A stretch of DNA of 64,000 nucleotides from an uncultured bacterium (GTDB lineage: Bacteria > Verrucomicrobiota > Lentisphaeria > Victivallales > UBA1829): positions 230,841-294,840 of the forward strand of contig CACZEK010000001.1 in the NCBI GenBank assembly GCA_902780135.1. Direction: 5' to 3'. Of this stretch, positions 52,771-61,562 are shown one piece after another. Every line of letters begins with the position of its first letter. The stretch's first letter is position 1. The translations under genes were made by a program, and so were the position numbers. The notes below the pieces were generated by a model. The model saw only the letters and a program-made list of their open reading frames with translations. It did no database searches and was not told where the DNA came from.

Positions 52771-53523
52771 TTATTGTTTGATTTCGGAGGGGACCAGCGG
52801 GATCTCGATCTTGGGGAGCCCCTGGAGCATCTCGACCAGCGCCGAATCCTCGAACATGCCGCCGTCCATGCGGCTGAGGGCGTTGTCGTCTTTCTTCTTG
52901 CGCAGGATGGGATAGAGCTTCGCCTTGCGCTGGATCGCGGTCATCGCGATCGCCTGTTCCGGAGGCAGGGACAGAAGCACGCTGCTGCCCTGGATCTCCA
53001 GGATGCTGACGCGCGGATAGATGACCGCAGTAACGGTCTTCTCCACCACTTTCGCCTCGGCGTCCTCGTTCTTTTCCGTGCGGATGGTATCCCGGTAGAC
53101 GAACGTGCCGACGATCGCGATGTCGTCGCCGGGCTGGAGCATCTTGGTCAGGACGCCGTCGGCAAATGTGACCGGGACGCCCCACTGGCCGTCGCCCAGC
53201 GAATGGCTCTTGCTCTGGTCCAGCTCGATGTCCGAATACAGGATGTAGTCGCCCTTGGAGATCTTCCGTTTCGCGCGCTGGTTGAACGTGAAAGCCATGT
53301 TGCTTTCGTCGATGCAGTTCTTCGGGGCGGTTTCCTCCGGGATCGACTTGACGCCGATCCGGCTTTCCTGGATCAGCTCGCCGGGCAGGATCTCGCCGGT
53401 CACGATCAGGACATTGCGCATCCTCTCGTCCGGTTTCTCATTGTGCTTTACCGTCTTGCTTACCGCAAAGATTGCCGCAAGCCCCAGCAGAACAGCGGTG
53501 ATCAGAGGAATGATGTTTTTCAT
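52771..53523 (-). CDS. cpaB: Tad pilus assembly protein CpaB/RcpC (SAF domain)
   Basis: This 250-residue protein has an N-terminal membrane anchor (about 5-22) and a SAF domain around residues 40-120 (VTGEILPGELIQ). CpaB/RcpC supports the secretin in the periplasm. The ATG at 53523 has AGGA 8 nt upstream; the frame extends upstream to 53688 without a Shine-Dalgarno and the extra sequence looks non-coding. It is the first gene of the Tad operon, 193 bp downstream of its promoter. Confidence 0.9.
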   Translation of the reverse strand: MKNIIPLITAVLLGLAAIFAVSKTVKHNEKPDERMRNVLIVTGEILPGELIQESRIGVKSIPEETAPKNCIDESNMAFTFNQRAKRKISKGDYILYSDIELDQSKSHSLGDGQWGVPVTFADGVLTKMLQPGDDIAIVGTFVYRDTIRTEKNEDAEAKVVEKTVTAVIYPRVSILEIQGSSVLLSLPPEQAIAMTAIQRKAKLYPILRKKKDDNALSRMDGGMFEDSALVEMLQGLPKIEIPLVPSEIKQ

Positions 53524-53715
53524 TGTTCTTATCCTGTTTTCGTTTTGGCATTCCGCGGAGATCCCGGTTCCAATCAGCAGGACCGTCCGTTCGGGATGCC
53601 GGATTGAATAGTTGTTGTCGTCCTGACGACCCGGCGCATTGCAGGTTGTTGCGGCCGGTTCCCCGCCGTCTGACATTTCCGAGGTCATTGGGAGAGGGAG
53701 ACCCGACTGGACTAT

Positions 53716-53744
53716 ACTGTACTACAATCAAACATAAATTTCAA
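53716..53744 (-). promoter_or_regulatory. likely sigma-70 promoter of the Tad operon
   Basis: On the minus strand, TTGAAA (53739-53744), 17 bp, TACAGT (53716-53721). A TATAGT overlaps 5 bp further down but lacks a good -35. The -10 is imperfect, so an activator may be needed. Confidence 0.5.
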
Positions 53745-54006
53745 GCTTTCCGAGATAAAAAAACGAAAAAAAATTGCCGTTATTAACGATGCGGTCAAGC
53801 TGGCGGACAGACTGGAAAAACGCGCCGGGACACATCGGCGGCGCAGAATACGGAAAAAAGAAAAAAACAGATGCCCTTCCGACGCAGGGAAATAAGGAAG
53901 AATACGGAAAATGCGCGGCGGCAAAAAAAGCATAAAAAAACGGAAAAAGACAAGGAGACTATCTCAAAAAAAACCGTTTTTTTTCCGGTGTCCGGGTTTT
54001 TGCGGC

Positions 54007-54034
54007 TTGACAAATCGTATTCTCCCACTATATT
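54007..54034 (+). promoter_or_regulatory. sigma-70 promoter of the FHA-kinase gene
   Basis: Consensus TTGACA (54007-54012), 16 bp, TATATT (54029-54034), leaving a leader of about 100 nt before the ATG. Confidence 0.65.
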
Positions 54035-54139
54035 TTATTGCAAAACACAACCAGGACCGGGGACGGCGGCCCGCACGGCGCGCCCGTTCCCACATCTGCG
54101 CGATCCCCCCAACAATGTAAACCGAATGCGTGACGAGAT

Positions 54140-57100
54140 ATGCTGATTACATGCCATGGCCTGAAAAAAGAAGATTTCCCCGTTGAATTCATCAACCACG
54201 AAATCTCCGTGGGGTCGGAGGACTCCAACGGCATCGTCGTGAAGGACGAGGGGGTTTCCGGACGCCATGCGCTTCTGATCGAGGACGGCGACGCCCTGTT
54301 CATCCAGGACAGCGGAAGTCCGAACGGCACGCTCCTCAACCACAAGAAAGTCCAGGGCAGGCGGAAGATCGCATCCGGCGACATGATCCAGGTCGGCGGA
54401 CGCATGATCCGGGTGGATTTCTACCCCGAAAACAAGGTCGTTTTGAACTTCATTTCGCTTGATCCGTCGGAGGATTCCTCCGTCGATGTCACGGCCGCGA
54501 CCATGGTCGCCCCGGTCGCGCCGCCCCTGCCGGACCAGGAGGAAGAAACCCCGGAACGCACGATGGTCGCCGACGACAAGCCGTCCCGGCCCGCGGAAGA
54601 AGAGCTGGACCGCACGATGGTCGCCACGGACGACGCGCCGTCCCACGGCCCGGCATCCAGAGGGCTTTTCTCCGAAGGGAACGAGGTCGGGAAATACATC
54701 ATCATCAAGCGGATCGGCAAAGGCGGGATGGGCGAAGTCTACCTCGCCAAGCACAAAACGCTCGGAACCTACCGCGCCCTCAAGATCCTGCCGAAAGAGC
54801 TCATGGACGACAACGCGAAATTCCTGGAGCGTTTCATCCGCGAAGCGAAGCTCGCCTCCGAAATCCGCCATCCGAACGTGGTCGGCGTCATGGACGTCGA
54901 AACGGACGACGCGAACGGGCTGCCCTATATCGTGATGGAGTACATCGACGGCGGAAGCCTGCGGAACAGCCTCGCGACCAACAAAAAGCTGTCCGAGGAG
55001 CAGGCGGTCGTCATCGTCGAGGCCATCGCCTCCGCCCTGCGCGCCGCAGAGGAGCATAAAGTCGTTCACCGCGACATCAAGCCCGACAACATCATGTTCA
55101 CGAAGCAGGGCGAAGTCAAGCTCGCCGACCTGGGCATCGCCAAAAACGACGACAAGGAAAACGAGCTGACCAAGACCAACATGATGATCGGCACCCCGGC
55201 ATACCTCCCGCCGGAACAGGCGCAGAACGCGAAGGGCGTCGACGGCCGCGCGGACATCTACAGCCTCGGCGCGACCTTCTACGAAATGCTCACGGGGCAG
55301 CACCCGTATCCCGGCAACAACACCATCGAGATCCTTCACAAGCTCTTCTCGGATCCGGTGCCCGATCCGCGGAAAGTCAATCCCGAAGTCTCCCCCGCCT
55401 CCGCCGCCATCGTCATGAAGATGCTGGCGAAGAACCCGAAAGACCGTTTCCAGAACGCGAACGAACTGCTGGAGATGATGGACAAGACCTTCCCGCCGCA
55501 TACCGCATACGAGGCGGGCGAGCTCATCAAGAAGGTGATCGCCGGCGAATGCCAGAACAGCACGAACTTCACCTCCAGCATCTCCTCGGCGCATTTCCTC
55601 CTGTGGCGGCTCAAAAAGCCGAACAAATGGCTCATCGTCGCCGCCGCCGCGCTTTTCGTCCTCTGCTGCATCGCCGGAATCCTGCTCGCGGTCTTCAGCG
55701 GGCGGTCCTCCGGCAAGCCCTCCGCGGCGGTCGAACCCGGCGCCGGGACCGGCGTCGCCGGGACCGAGACCGTTCCGGTTCAGGACGTCAAGCACGAACT
55801 GCAAATCATTACGACGCCCGACGCGGAGATCCATTTCATCTCCTCGGACGGCCAGATGAGGGTGTACTCCTCCGACCACGACGGACTGCTCACGATCCCG
55901 GGGCTGGACGCCGGAAGCTACAAGGTCAGGATCTCCCGGAACAACTACCGCACGGTCTCCCGCGATTTCGAGCTGAAGGACAGCATGATGCTCGACGTGC
56001 CGCTTGAGGCCGACCTGAAGAAGCTCGTGATAAAGGCGCTGCCCGATTCGCAGATCAAGGTCTCCGGCGTCGAAAACGGGGAAAAGACGGTCAAGGTCTC
56101 CGACTCGGGGAGCGCGGTCATCCCCGACCTGCTGGGCGAAACGGTCTTCCTCCGCATTGAACTGCCCGGCTGGGAGACGTACGAACAGACGCTCCTGATG
56201 AACAAGGACATGGAGCTGCAGGTGCCGCAGAAGCGGATCCGCGTGGACCTCACGGTCCGGACTGTCCCCTTCGCGGAAGTCGTCCTGAAACAGAATGACG
56301 CGGCGGTCCAGACCGTCAAGGCGAATTCCATGGGCGTGGCCGTCGCCGACGGCGTCCCCGCGGGCGAATACCGGCTCTCCGTCTCCCTCGACGGATACCA
56401 TTCCAAGGAAATGCCCTGCGACCTGAGCCGGAACCAGAACCTGAACGTGGAGCTGGACCGGATCACGTTCGAACTGCAAATCGACGCGGATGCGGAAACG
56501 CAGATCATGGTGTATCTCGACCACCAGCTCCAGGGGACCTATCTGGTGCCCGGCACGGGCCGTCTGCAGCTGACCGCCATGCCGCAGGGAAAATACTCCA
56601 TTACCGCAGAGAAGAAGGGAAAGGCAAGCCGGAGTTTCGACCTCACGCTGGACAAGAACCAGTCGCTTGACTGCCACCTGGAAGACGAATCCGCGGCATC
56701 CGAAGTCGCGGTGATCCCGCCCGTCACGGAAACCCCGGACGAAACGCAGGTCCCGCAGCAGGAAGAGGGCACCCCCGGAACCCCGGCGGAAGAGATCTCC
56801 GAAACCGACGGACAGGATTCCGGCTCCAATCCTCCGCCCGAGGAAGAGAAGGATCCGGAAGGCACCGTGAAGGTGTATTTCATGGCGTCCACGGACGTGA
56901 TGAACTACATTCAGGAAAAAGGCGTGGAGATCGGCATCGGCGAGCAGACCTGGTCCGACATCAGGGAATTCCCGTGGAGCCAGATCGTCGCGGCCGGGAA
57001 GTATCCTGTCACCGTGCGCTGCGAGGGCATCGAGGAAATGTCCGTCCCGCAGTTCACGGTCGACGCCAACCGGGAAAACGACTGCCTGCTTGAGCTGTCG

Positions 57101-57985
57101 GCGAAGCCATCCTTCGTGAGCTTCACCTCCAATCAGGAGGACGCCGTCATCACGTTCAACGACTCCGACTACAAGCCGGGGCAGGAAGCCGAGCTTGAGA
57201 CCTTCCGCGAATTCACGGTCGAAGGCGTCTTCGGCGACGAAACGGTCACGAAGACCGTCCGCAGCACGGTCCCCGGCGACAAACTGACGCTGGAATTCCT
57301 CTTCACCGAAAAGGAAGAGGAGCCGGAACCGGACGAGACCGCGCAGCAGGGCGAGACCACGGAGCCGGACGAATCCGCCGAGACGGACACCGCCGCCGCG
57401 GAAGAAAAATCCCCCGCTGACACGCAGTACGAGGAAGGCGTGAAGCTTTTCGAGGACAAGAAATACAAGGACGCCCTGAAACTGTTTGCGCAGGCAGCGG
57501 AATTTGGGCATATCGAGGCCGCGAAAAAGGCCGCGGAGATCAACGAACGCGGACTCGGCATGTGGTTCTCCGATTCCGCCGAGGCGGTCAAGTGGTACCG
57601 GAAAGCTGCGGAACTCGGCGATGCGGAATCCGCCGGCAAAGTCGCGAAGGCGATCGACAACGGCGACGCCAAGGGAAGCGCAAAAGAGATGATGGACTAC
57701 TATCTGCAGGCGAGCGCACTGGACCAGCCGGAAATCCTGTACCGCATTTCCAATCTGTACAAGACCGGACACAAGGAGATCGGCCAGGACGACGCGAAGG
57801 CGCTGCAGTACCTCAGAAAGGCCGCGGAACTCGGATTGCCGGACGCCATGTTCGATCTCGGCGTCCGCTACGAGAAAGGCGACGGCGTCGTGGCGAACAT
57901 CCAGACCGCGCTGATCTGGATCAACAAGGCGGCGGACGCCGGACACGACAAGGCCCAGCGCTACCGCAAGCAATTAAGGCAGTGA
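54140..57985 (+). CDS. giant Ser/Thr kinase: FHA, kinase, TM, PEGA-like repeats, Sel1 repeats
   Basis: This 1281-residue protein has an FHA domain (1-95: SVGSEDS, SGRHALL, SPNGTLLN), a linker (110-175) with three Thr-Met-Val motifs in acidic surroundings, and a kinase domain with GKGGMGEV (193-200), HRDIKPDN (310-317) and DLG (330-332). A membrane helix lies at about 497-520. Outside the membrane come several beta-sandwich repeats similar to PEGA domains (DGLLTIPGLDAGSYKVRISRN-type phrases, about 555-870), a Pro/Glu/Asp-rich spacer, and about five Sel1/TPR repeats at the C-terminus (1095-1275). It reads extracytoplasmic signals and can phosphorylate and bind Thr. The ATG has no strong Shine-Dalgarno. 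It lies divergent to the Tad operon, a plausible sensor kinase for the pilus. Confidence 0.93.
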   Translation: MLITCHGLKKEDFPVEFINHEISVGSEDSNGIVVKDEGVSGRHALLIEDGDALFIQDSGSPNGTLLNHKKVQGRRKIASGDMIQVGGRMIRVDFYPENKVVLNFISLDPSEDSSVDVTAATMVAPVAPPLPDQEEETPERTMVADDKPSRPAEEELDRTMVATDDAPSHGPASRGLFSEGNEVGKYIIIKRIGKGGMGEVYLAKHKTLGTYRALKILPKELMDDNAKFLERFIREAKLASEIRHPNVVGVMDVETDDANGLPYIVMEYIDGGSLRNSLATNKKLSEEQAVVIVEAIASALRAAEEHKVVHRDIKPDNIMFTKQGEVKLADLGIAKNDDKENELTKTNMMIGTPAYLPPEQAQNAKGVDGRADIYSLGATFYEMLTGQHPYPGNNTIEILHKLFSDPVPDPRKVNPEVSPASAAIVMKMLAKNPKDRFQNANELLEMMDKTFPPHTAYEAGELIKKVIAGECQNSTNFTSSISSAHFLLWRLKKPNKWLIVAAAALFVLCCIAGILLAVFSGRSSGKPSAAVEPGAGTGVAGTETVPVQDVKHELQIITTPDAEIHFISSDGQMRVYSSDHDGLLTIPGLDAGSYKVRISRNNYRTVSRDFELKDSMMLDVPLEADLKKLVIKALPDSQIKVSGVENGEKTVKVSDSGSAVIPDLLGETVFLRIELPGWETYEQTLLMNKDMELQVPQKRIRVDLTVRTVPFAEVVLKQNDAAVQTVKANSMGVAVADGVPAGEYRLSVSLDGYHSKEMPCDLSRNQNLNVELDRITFELQIDADAETQIMVYLDHQLQGTYLVPGTGRLQLTAMPQGKYSITAEKKGKASRSFDLTLDKNQSLDCHLEDESAASEVAVIPPVTETPDETQVPQQEEGTPGTPAEEISETDGQDSGSNPPPEEEKDPEGTVKVYFMASTDVMNYIQEKGVEIGIGEQTWSDIREFPWSQIVAAGKYPVTVRCEGIEEMSVPQFTVDANRENDCLLELSAKPSFVSFTSNQEDAVITFNDSDYKPGQEAELETFREFTVEGVFGDETVTKTVRSTVPGDKLTLEFLFTEKEEEPEPDETAQQGETTEPDESAETDTAAAEEKSPADTQYEEGVKLFEDKKYKDALKLFAQAAEFGHIEAAKKAAEINERGLGMWFSDSAEAVKWYRKAAELGDAESAGKVAKAIDNGDAKGSAKEMMDYYLQASALDQPEILYRISNLYKTGHKEIGQDDAKALQYLRKAAELGLPDAMFDLGVRYEKGDGVVANIQTALIWINKAADAGHDKAQRYRKQLRQ

Positions 57986-58083
57986 GGAGCGCGGGCTTCC
58001 GTCCATCCGCCTTCGCCGCCGATTCGGGCGCGTTTTCTTCGAACTTCAAACAACCAACAATAACATAAGGAGTTTTACTCAAA

Positions 58084-58989
58084 ATGAGAAGAATGAACCT
58101 GCCGCTTCTGGCGGTTTTCGGGATTCTGCCGCTTGTCCTCGCCGGCTGCGCGAACCACCTTCGCGACACGGAAAGCGTGTCGCAGGAAGACGACAAAAAG
58201 ACCCTGAGCGTCAAATACGACCTGAAGCTCACGCCGGAAACCATCCGGGATGCGTCCTACCACGTCGAGATCGAAAAACAGGAATCCGTGGAAGTCAAAA
58301 AATTCCAGGTCAACACGGTCAAGTCCATCGTCACCCCGTACCAGGGCTGGCGCGAGTTCTATGAAGTGCCCGCCGGGATCGGCCTTCTCCCGGTCTCCAT
58401 CGGCTCCCATCTCCTCTTCATCTGCACCTTCGGCATCCTGCCCTACGACGTCCCGAAGAACATCACGAACCTCTCGTTCACCGGCATGAACCCCGCCCTG
58501 AACTGGGAAAACGAAGATCGCTCCGAAGAAAACCTGGTCTCCGCCGAACGCAAGATGCTGAGCGACGTCACGGAAAATATCCGGACTCCGCTGGCGCAGC
58601 AGGATATCTCCGTCCGCTCCGAGAAGGACAACAGGAAGTTCACGACCGACGAATTCGGCGGCTTCGACCTCAACTTCCTCGCCCTGAACGAAAAGGACAC
58701 CTTCTATCCCAATGCGAGAAAGATCACGTTCGTCCTCGAGGGCTCGCCCGAAAAGGAACTGAAGCACGTCATCCTGACCAGAGATTTCCTGTCCCGTCTG
58801 AGCAAGGCGAAGGACAGGATCAACGCCTACCGCGCGAACCCCTCCGGAAAAGACCTCTTCGACACGGTGATCTACCTGGAACAGAACGGCTTCGAACAGC
58901 TGGGCTATTCTCTTGAGGAAAGCGAGCTGGCGAGGACCGCGAACGACAGCAGATTCCAGGAGGAGTTCAAAGCCGCCGCGAAGCAGTGA
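58084..58989 (+). CDS. lipoprotein of unknown function
   Basis: The 301-residue protein has a signal peptide with lipobox LAGC (Cys about 21). The mature protein has a hydrophobic patch (GIGLLPVSIGSHLLFICTFG, about 100-120) that may be a membrane hairpin, and otherwise soluble sequence. No family recognised. AGGAG lies 11 nt before the first ATG; a second ATG, three codons later, is also possible. It follows the FHA-kinase gene by 98 bp and ends at a bidirectional terminator. Co-transcription with the kinase is likely. Confidence 0.78.
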   Translation: MRRMNLPLLAVFGILPLVLAGCANHLRDTESVSQEDDKKTLSVKYDLKLTPETIRDASYHVEIEKQESVEVKKFQVNTVKSIVTPYQGWREFYEVPAGIGLLPVSIGSHLLFICTFGILPYDVPKNITNLSFTGMNPALNWENEDRSEENLVSAERKMLSDVTENIRTPLAQQDISVRSEKDNRKFTTDEFGGFDLNFLALNEKDTFYPNARKITFVLEGSPEKELKHVILTRDFLSRLSKAKDRINAYRANPSGKDLFDTVIYLEQNGFEQLGYSLEESELARTANDSRFQEEFKAAAKQ

Positions 58990-59032
58990 CATCCGCCGCG
59001 CGAACACTCCGTATTCCATTCGCAATACGCTC

Positions 59033-59066
59033 AAAACCACCGGTTCTTCAGCCGGTGGTTTTGTTT
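59033..59066. terminator. bidirectional rho-independent terminator
   Basis: AAAACCACCGG (59033-59043), 8-nt loop, CCGGTGGTTTT (59052-59062), then GTTTT; an A run on the other side makes it work in both directions. It separates the lipoprotein from the convergent kinase. Confidence 0.85.
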
Positions 59067-59254
59067 TGCACCGGGGTCCGCCCCGGCATCCCGTTCCGGC
59101 TCACGTCGGCCGGTCATGCGCGGAAATGCCCGGCAAGCTCCCCGGCGTTTTTTCCCGTACATCGAACGTAACGGCGGGGGCATATTGCATCCTGCCCGGT
59201 CGCACGGACATACATTATTGAGGGGGGACAAAAAAGGAAGAGGAGGGATTCCGC

Positions 59255-61402
59255 TCAGTTTTTCTGCGGGAATCCGGAGAACAGCACGTTGATGGTGCTG
59301 GCGGCGGCGGTCGTCTGCGGCGTCTTCGGCAGGCGCGCCATGGTCTCCGCGAACATCGCGGGGAGCTTCTTTTCGCCCATGGTGTGAAGGATGCGGGCGG
59401 CGGCGACGAGCTCTTCGGCGACGGCGTCGGCGGTGGCGGTGATCTCGGGGTCCTCCGGCCTCAGCCGGGCGGCCTTGTCGTAATCTCCGCACAGGACCGC
59501 GAACGCGCAGAGGATCGTCTCGTCGGTGCGTCCGTCGTCGCCGTAAAGCGCGGTGTAACGCGCCTTCGCCTCGGCATCCGTGATCGTCCCCAGATCGGTG
59601 TCGTCCCCGGCGAACACGGCATAGACGCGGTCCAGGAAGTCGATCCGGCGCATCATCTCCGTGCACCACGAATCCAGGCGCGGCGAACGGAGCTGCTCGG
59701 TCGTGAGCATCTGCCGGGCGAGCGAGAACCGCTGCGTCACGACGAGCTGATGCAGGCGCTGGCGCAGATTGTTGATCTTCAGTTCGTCCGACGCGGCGAG
59801 CTCCTCCTCGCGGGTCTTGGTGAGGGCGTTGAAGTCCGCCTTGCTCTTCACGAGGTCATGCTGGGCGGCGATGAGGTCCGAGTGGTAGACTTCGCCCTCC
59901 TTAATCGCGGCGTCGATCTCCTCCTTGAGGCGCGGCACGACGATGGTCTTCAGGTTGGCGATCTCGTCGTTCAGCAGGCTGATCTGGTTTTCCAGCACCG
60001 CAGTCGTCTCGCTGGACGCTGCCGCGCCGGCCGCGGTCTTTTCCTTGTCCGAACGCTGGTTCAGCAGGTAATTGATGTGGGACAGCACGTAGCGGCCGAT
60101 GCGGTCGCTGCGGACGGCGTTCTTCCCCGCGAACTCGTCGATCAGCGCGGCGGACTCCACGTTCAGGCGCTCCACCGGGATGTCCGGGTTCGAGGCGAGG
60201 CGTTCGAACGCGTCGACGTGCCCGAACATGGAGCGTTCCAGCGAACGCCGCCGGATGTCGGAGAACAGGTACAGCGCCACGACCGCGACCAGGGCGACCG
60301 GGAGCACGACGAGCATCACGCGGGACGCCAGAGACGGCCTGTTGGCTATGAGCTGTTTCCGCTGGATGCGGTCCTGCCTGCGCTTGTTGTTCACGTACTC
60401 CGTCTGGATGCCGTAGTTCAGGCGGCGGATGGAGATCGTGTGGACGTCCGGCACGAGGTTGCGGTTCGGAGCCGTGAGCTGGCGCAGGCGCCAGATCGCG
60501 TCCAGCAGCTCCTCCATGTCGGCGTAGCGTTTCGACGGCTTCTTCGCCATCATCTTTTTGATGAGGCTGGAAACGGTCGACGGCAGCCCCGGAACGAACC
60601 GCTCAGGCGGCTCCGGCTTCTGGTTGAAATGCTGGTTGGCGAGCGTGCTGATGGAAATGGCGCGGAACGGCAGCGACCCGGTGATCATCTGGTAGAGCGT
60701 CACGCCCAGGCTGTAGATGTCGCTGCGCGTGTCGAGCGGCTCGCCGGCGAACTGCTCCGGGCTCATGTACGACGGGCTCCCGGAGATGTCCATGTCCTCC
60801 GACCAGTCCTTCTGGTTCATGGCGAGGCCGAGGTCGGTCAGCTTCGCGATGCCGTCGTCCGTCAGCATGATGTTGTCCGGCTTCACGTCGCGGTGGATCA
60901 GGCGGCTTTCGTTCCAGGCGTAGCACAGCGCCTCGGCCACCTGCTGGACGATGTGCAGAGCCTCGTCGATCGGGATGCGCTTCTCCCGTTTCAGGCGCGA
61001 TTTCAGAGTCTCGCCCTTGATGTACGTCATCGCCATGTAGCTGTAGCCGTCGTCCTCGCCCACCGCGTAGGACTGCACCAGGTTCACGTGGCTGAGTTTC
61101 GCCGCGGCGCGTGCCTCGTTCAGGAACGTCGTCACGCCCTTCTCGGTCATGTTTTTGTGCGACAGCACCTTCAGCGCGACTTCGCGCTCCAGCGAGATCT
61201 GCTGCGCCAGGTAGACCGTTCCCGCCGACCCCGCCCCGATCCGGCTCTGGATGATGAAATCGCCGATGATGCAGCCGTTGTCGAACCGCGTGGCGGGGAT
61301 TGCCACCGTCTTGCTGCACGCAGGGCACACGATGCGCCCCCCGGCGTCGGACTCCGGGACGGATATCTGAAAATGGCAGAACGGGCAGGCGAAACGCAGC
61401 AT
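59255..61402 (-). CDS. Ser/Thr kinase with N-terminal zinc ribbon and coiled-coil C-terminus
   Basis: This 715-residue protein starts with a four-Cys zinc ribbon (Cys6, Cys9, Cys26, Cys29), as in MJ0042-type finger segments. The kinase domain (about 48-310) has GAGSAGTV, VALKVL, HRDVKPDN and a DLG. One membrane helix lies near 365-390. The rest is helical with long coiled coil (about 480-560) and no known fold. The promoter at 61437-61465 drives it. Unlike the other kinases here it is not part of the Tad unit. Function beyond Ser/Thr phosphorylation is unknown. Confidence 0.9.
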   Translation of the reverse strand: MLRFACPFCHFQISVPESDAGGRIVCPACSKTVAIPATRFDNGCIIGDFIIQSRIGAGSAGTVYLAQQISLEREVALKVLSHKNMTEKGVTTFLNEARAAAKLSHVNLVQSYAVGEDDGYSYMAMTYIKGETLKSRLKREKRIPIDEALHIVQQVAEALCYAWNESRLIHRDVKPDNIMLTDDGIAKLTDLGLAMNQKDWSEDMDISGSPSYMSPEQFAGEPLDTRSDIYSLGVTLYQMITGSLPFRAISISTLANQHFNQKPEPPERFVPGLPSTVSSLIKKMMAKKPSKRYADMEELLDAIWRLRQLTAPNRNLVPDVHTISIRRLNYGIQTEYVNNKRRQDRIQRKQLIANRPSLASRVMLVVLPVALVAVVALYLFSDIRRRSLERSMFGHVDAFERLASNPDIPVERLNVESAALIDEFAGKNAVRSDRIGRYVLSHINYLLNQRSDKEKTAAGAAASSETTAVLENQISLLNDEIANLKTIVVPRLKEEIDAAIKEGEVYHSDLIAAQHDLVKSKADFNALTKTREEELAASDELKINNLRQRLHQLVVTQRFSLARQMLTTEQLRSPRLDSWCTEMMRRIDFLDRVYAVFAGDDTDLGTITDAEAKARYTALYGDDGRTDETILCAFAVLCGDYDKAARLRPEDPEITATADAVAEELVAAARILHTMGEKKLPAMFAETMARLPKTPQTTAAASTINVLFSGFPQKN

Positions 61403-61436
61403 GTGGGGCTAACCTCATTTTAAATGTACGGAAGAT

Positions 61437-61465
61437 AATATAGCACCGCCTCAACCTGTTTTCAA
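61437..61465 (-). promoter_or_regulatory. sigma-70 promoter of the zinc-ribbon kinase
   Basis: On the minus strand, TTGAAA (61460-61465), 17 bp, TATATT (61437-61442). Confidence 0.65.
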
Positions 61466-61562
61466 ACACGTTTTCCGCCAACATCCGCGAAAAATCCGCG
61501 CTTTTCACGGAGCCAATACGGCAACTGCAAGCCCGGGCGCCGGATGTCCTGTCTGTTTCCGT

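Larger units (their letters stand above)
53524..54139. other. divergent intergenic region between the Tad operon and the FHA-kinase gene
   Basis: The 616 bp hold the Tad promoter (minus), a long purine-rich A-run stretch (53750-53970) and the kinase promoter (plus). At 53965-53990, AAAAAAAACCG followed by TTTTTTTT could form an A/T hairpin. Small Lys-rich open frames exist on the plus strand at about 53870-54100, but they lack a Shine-Dalgarno and I do not call them genes. Confidence 0.6.

Noticed and set aside
53795..54120. Small Lys-rich or Phe-rich ORFs in the divergent region
   Set aside because: No Shine-Dalgarno, composition follows the A-runs, and they overlap promoters.
31443..54140. 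Type VI secretion locus
   Set aside because: Kinase, PP2C and FHA genes recall T6SS control, but no tssB/C, hcp, vgrG or tssM genes; the machine genes are Tad.
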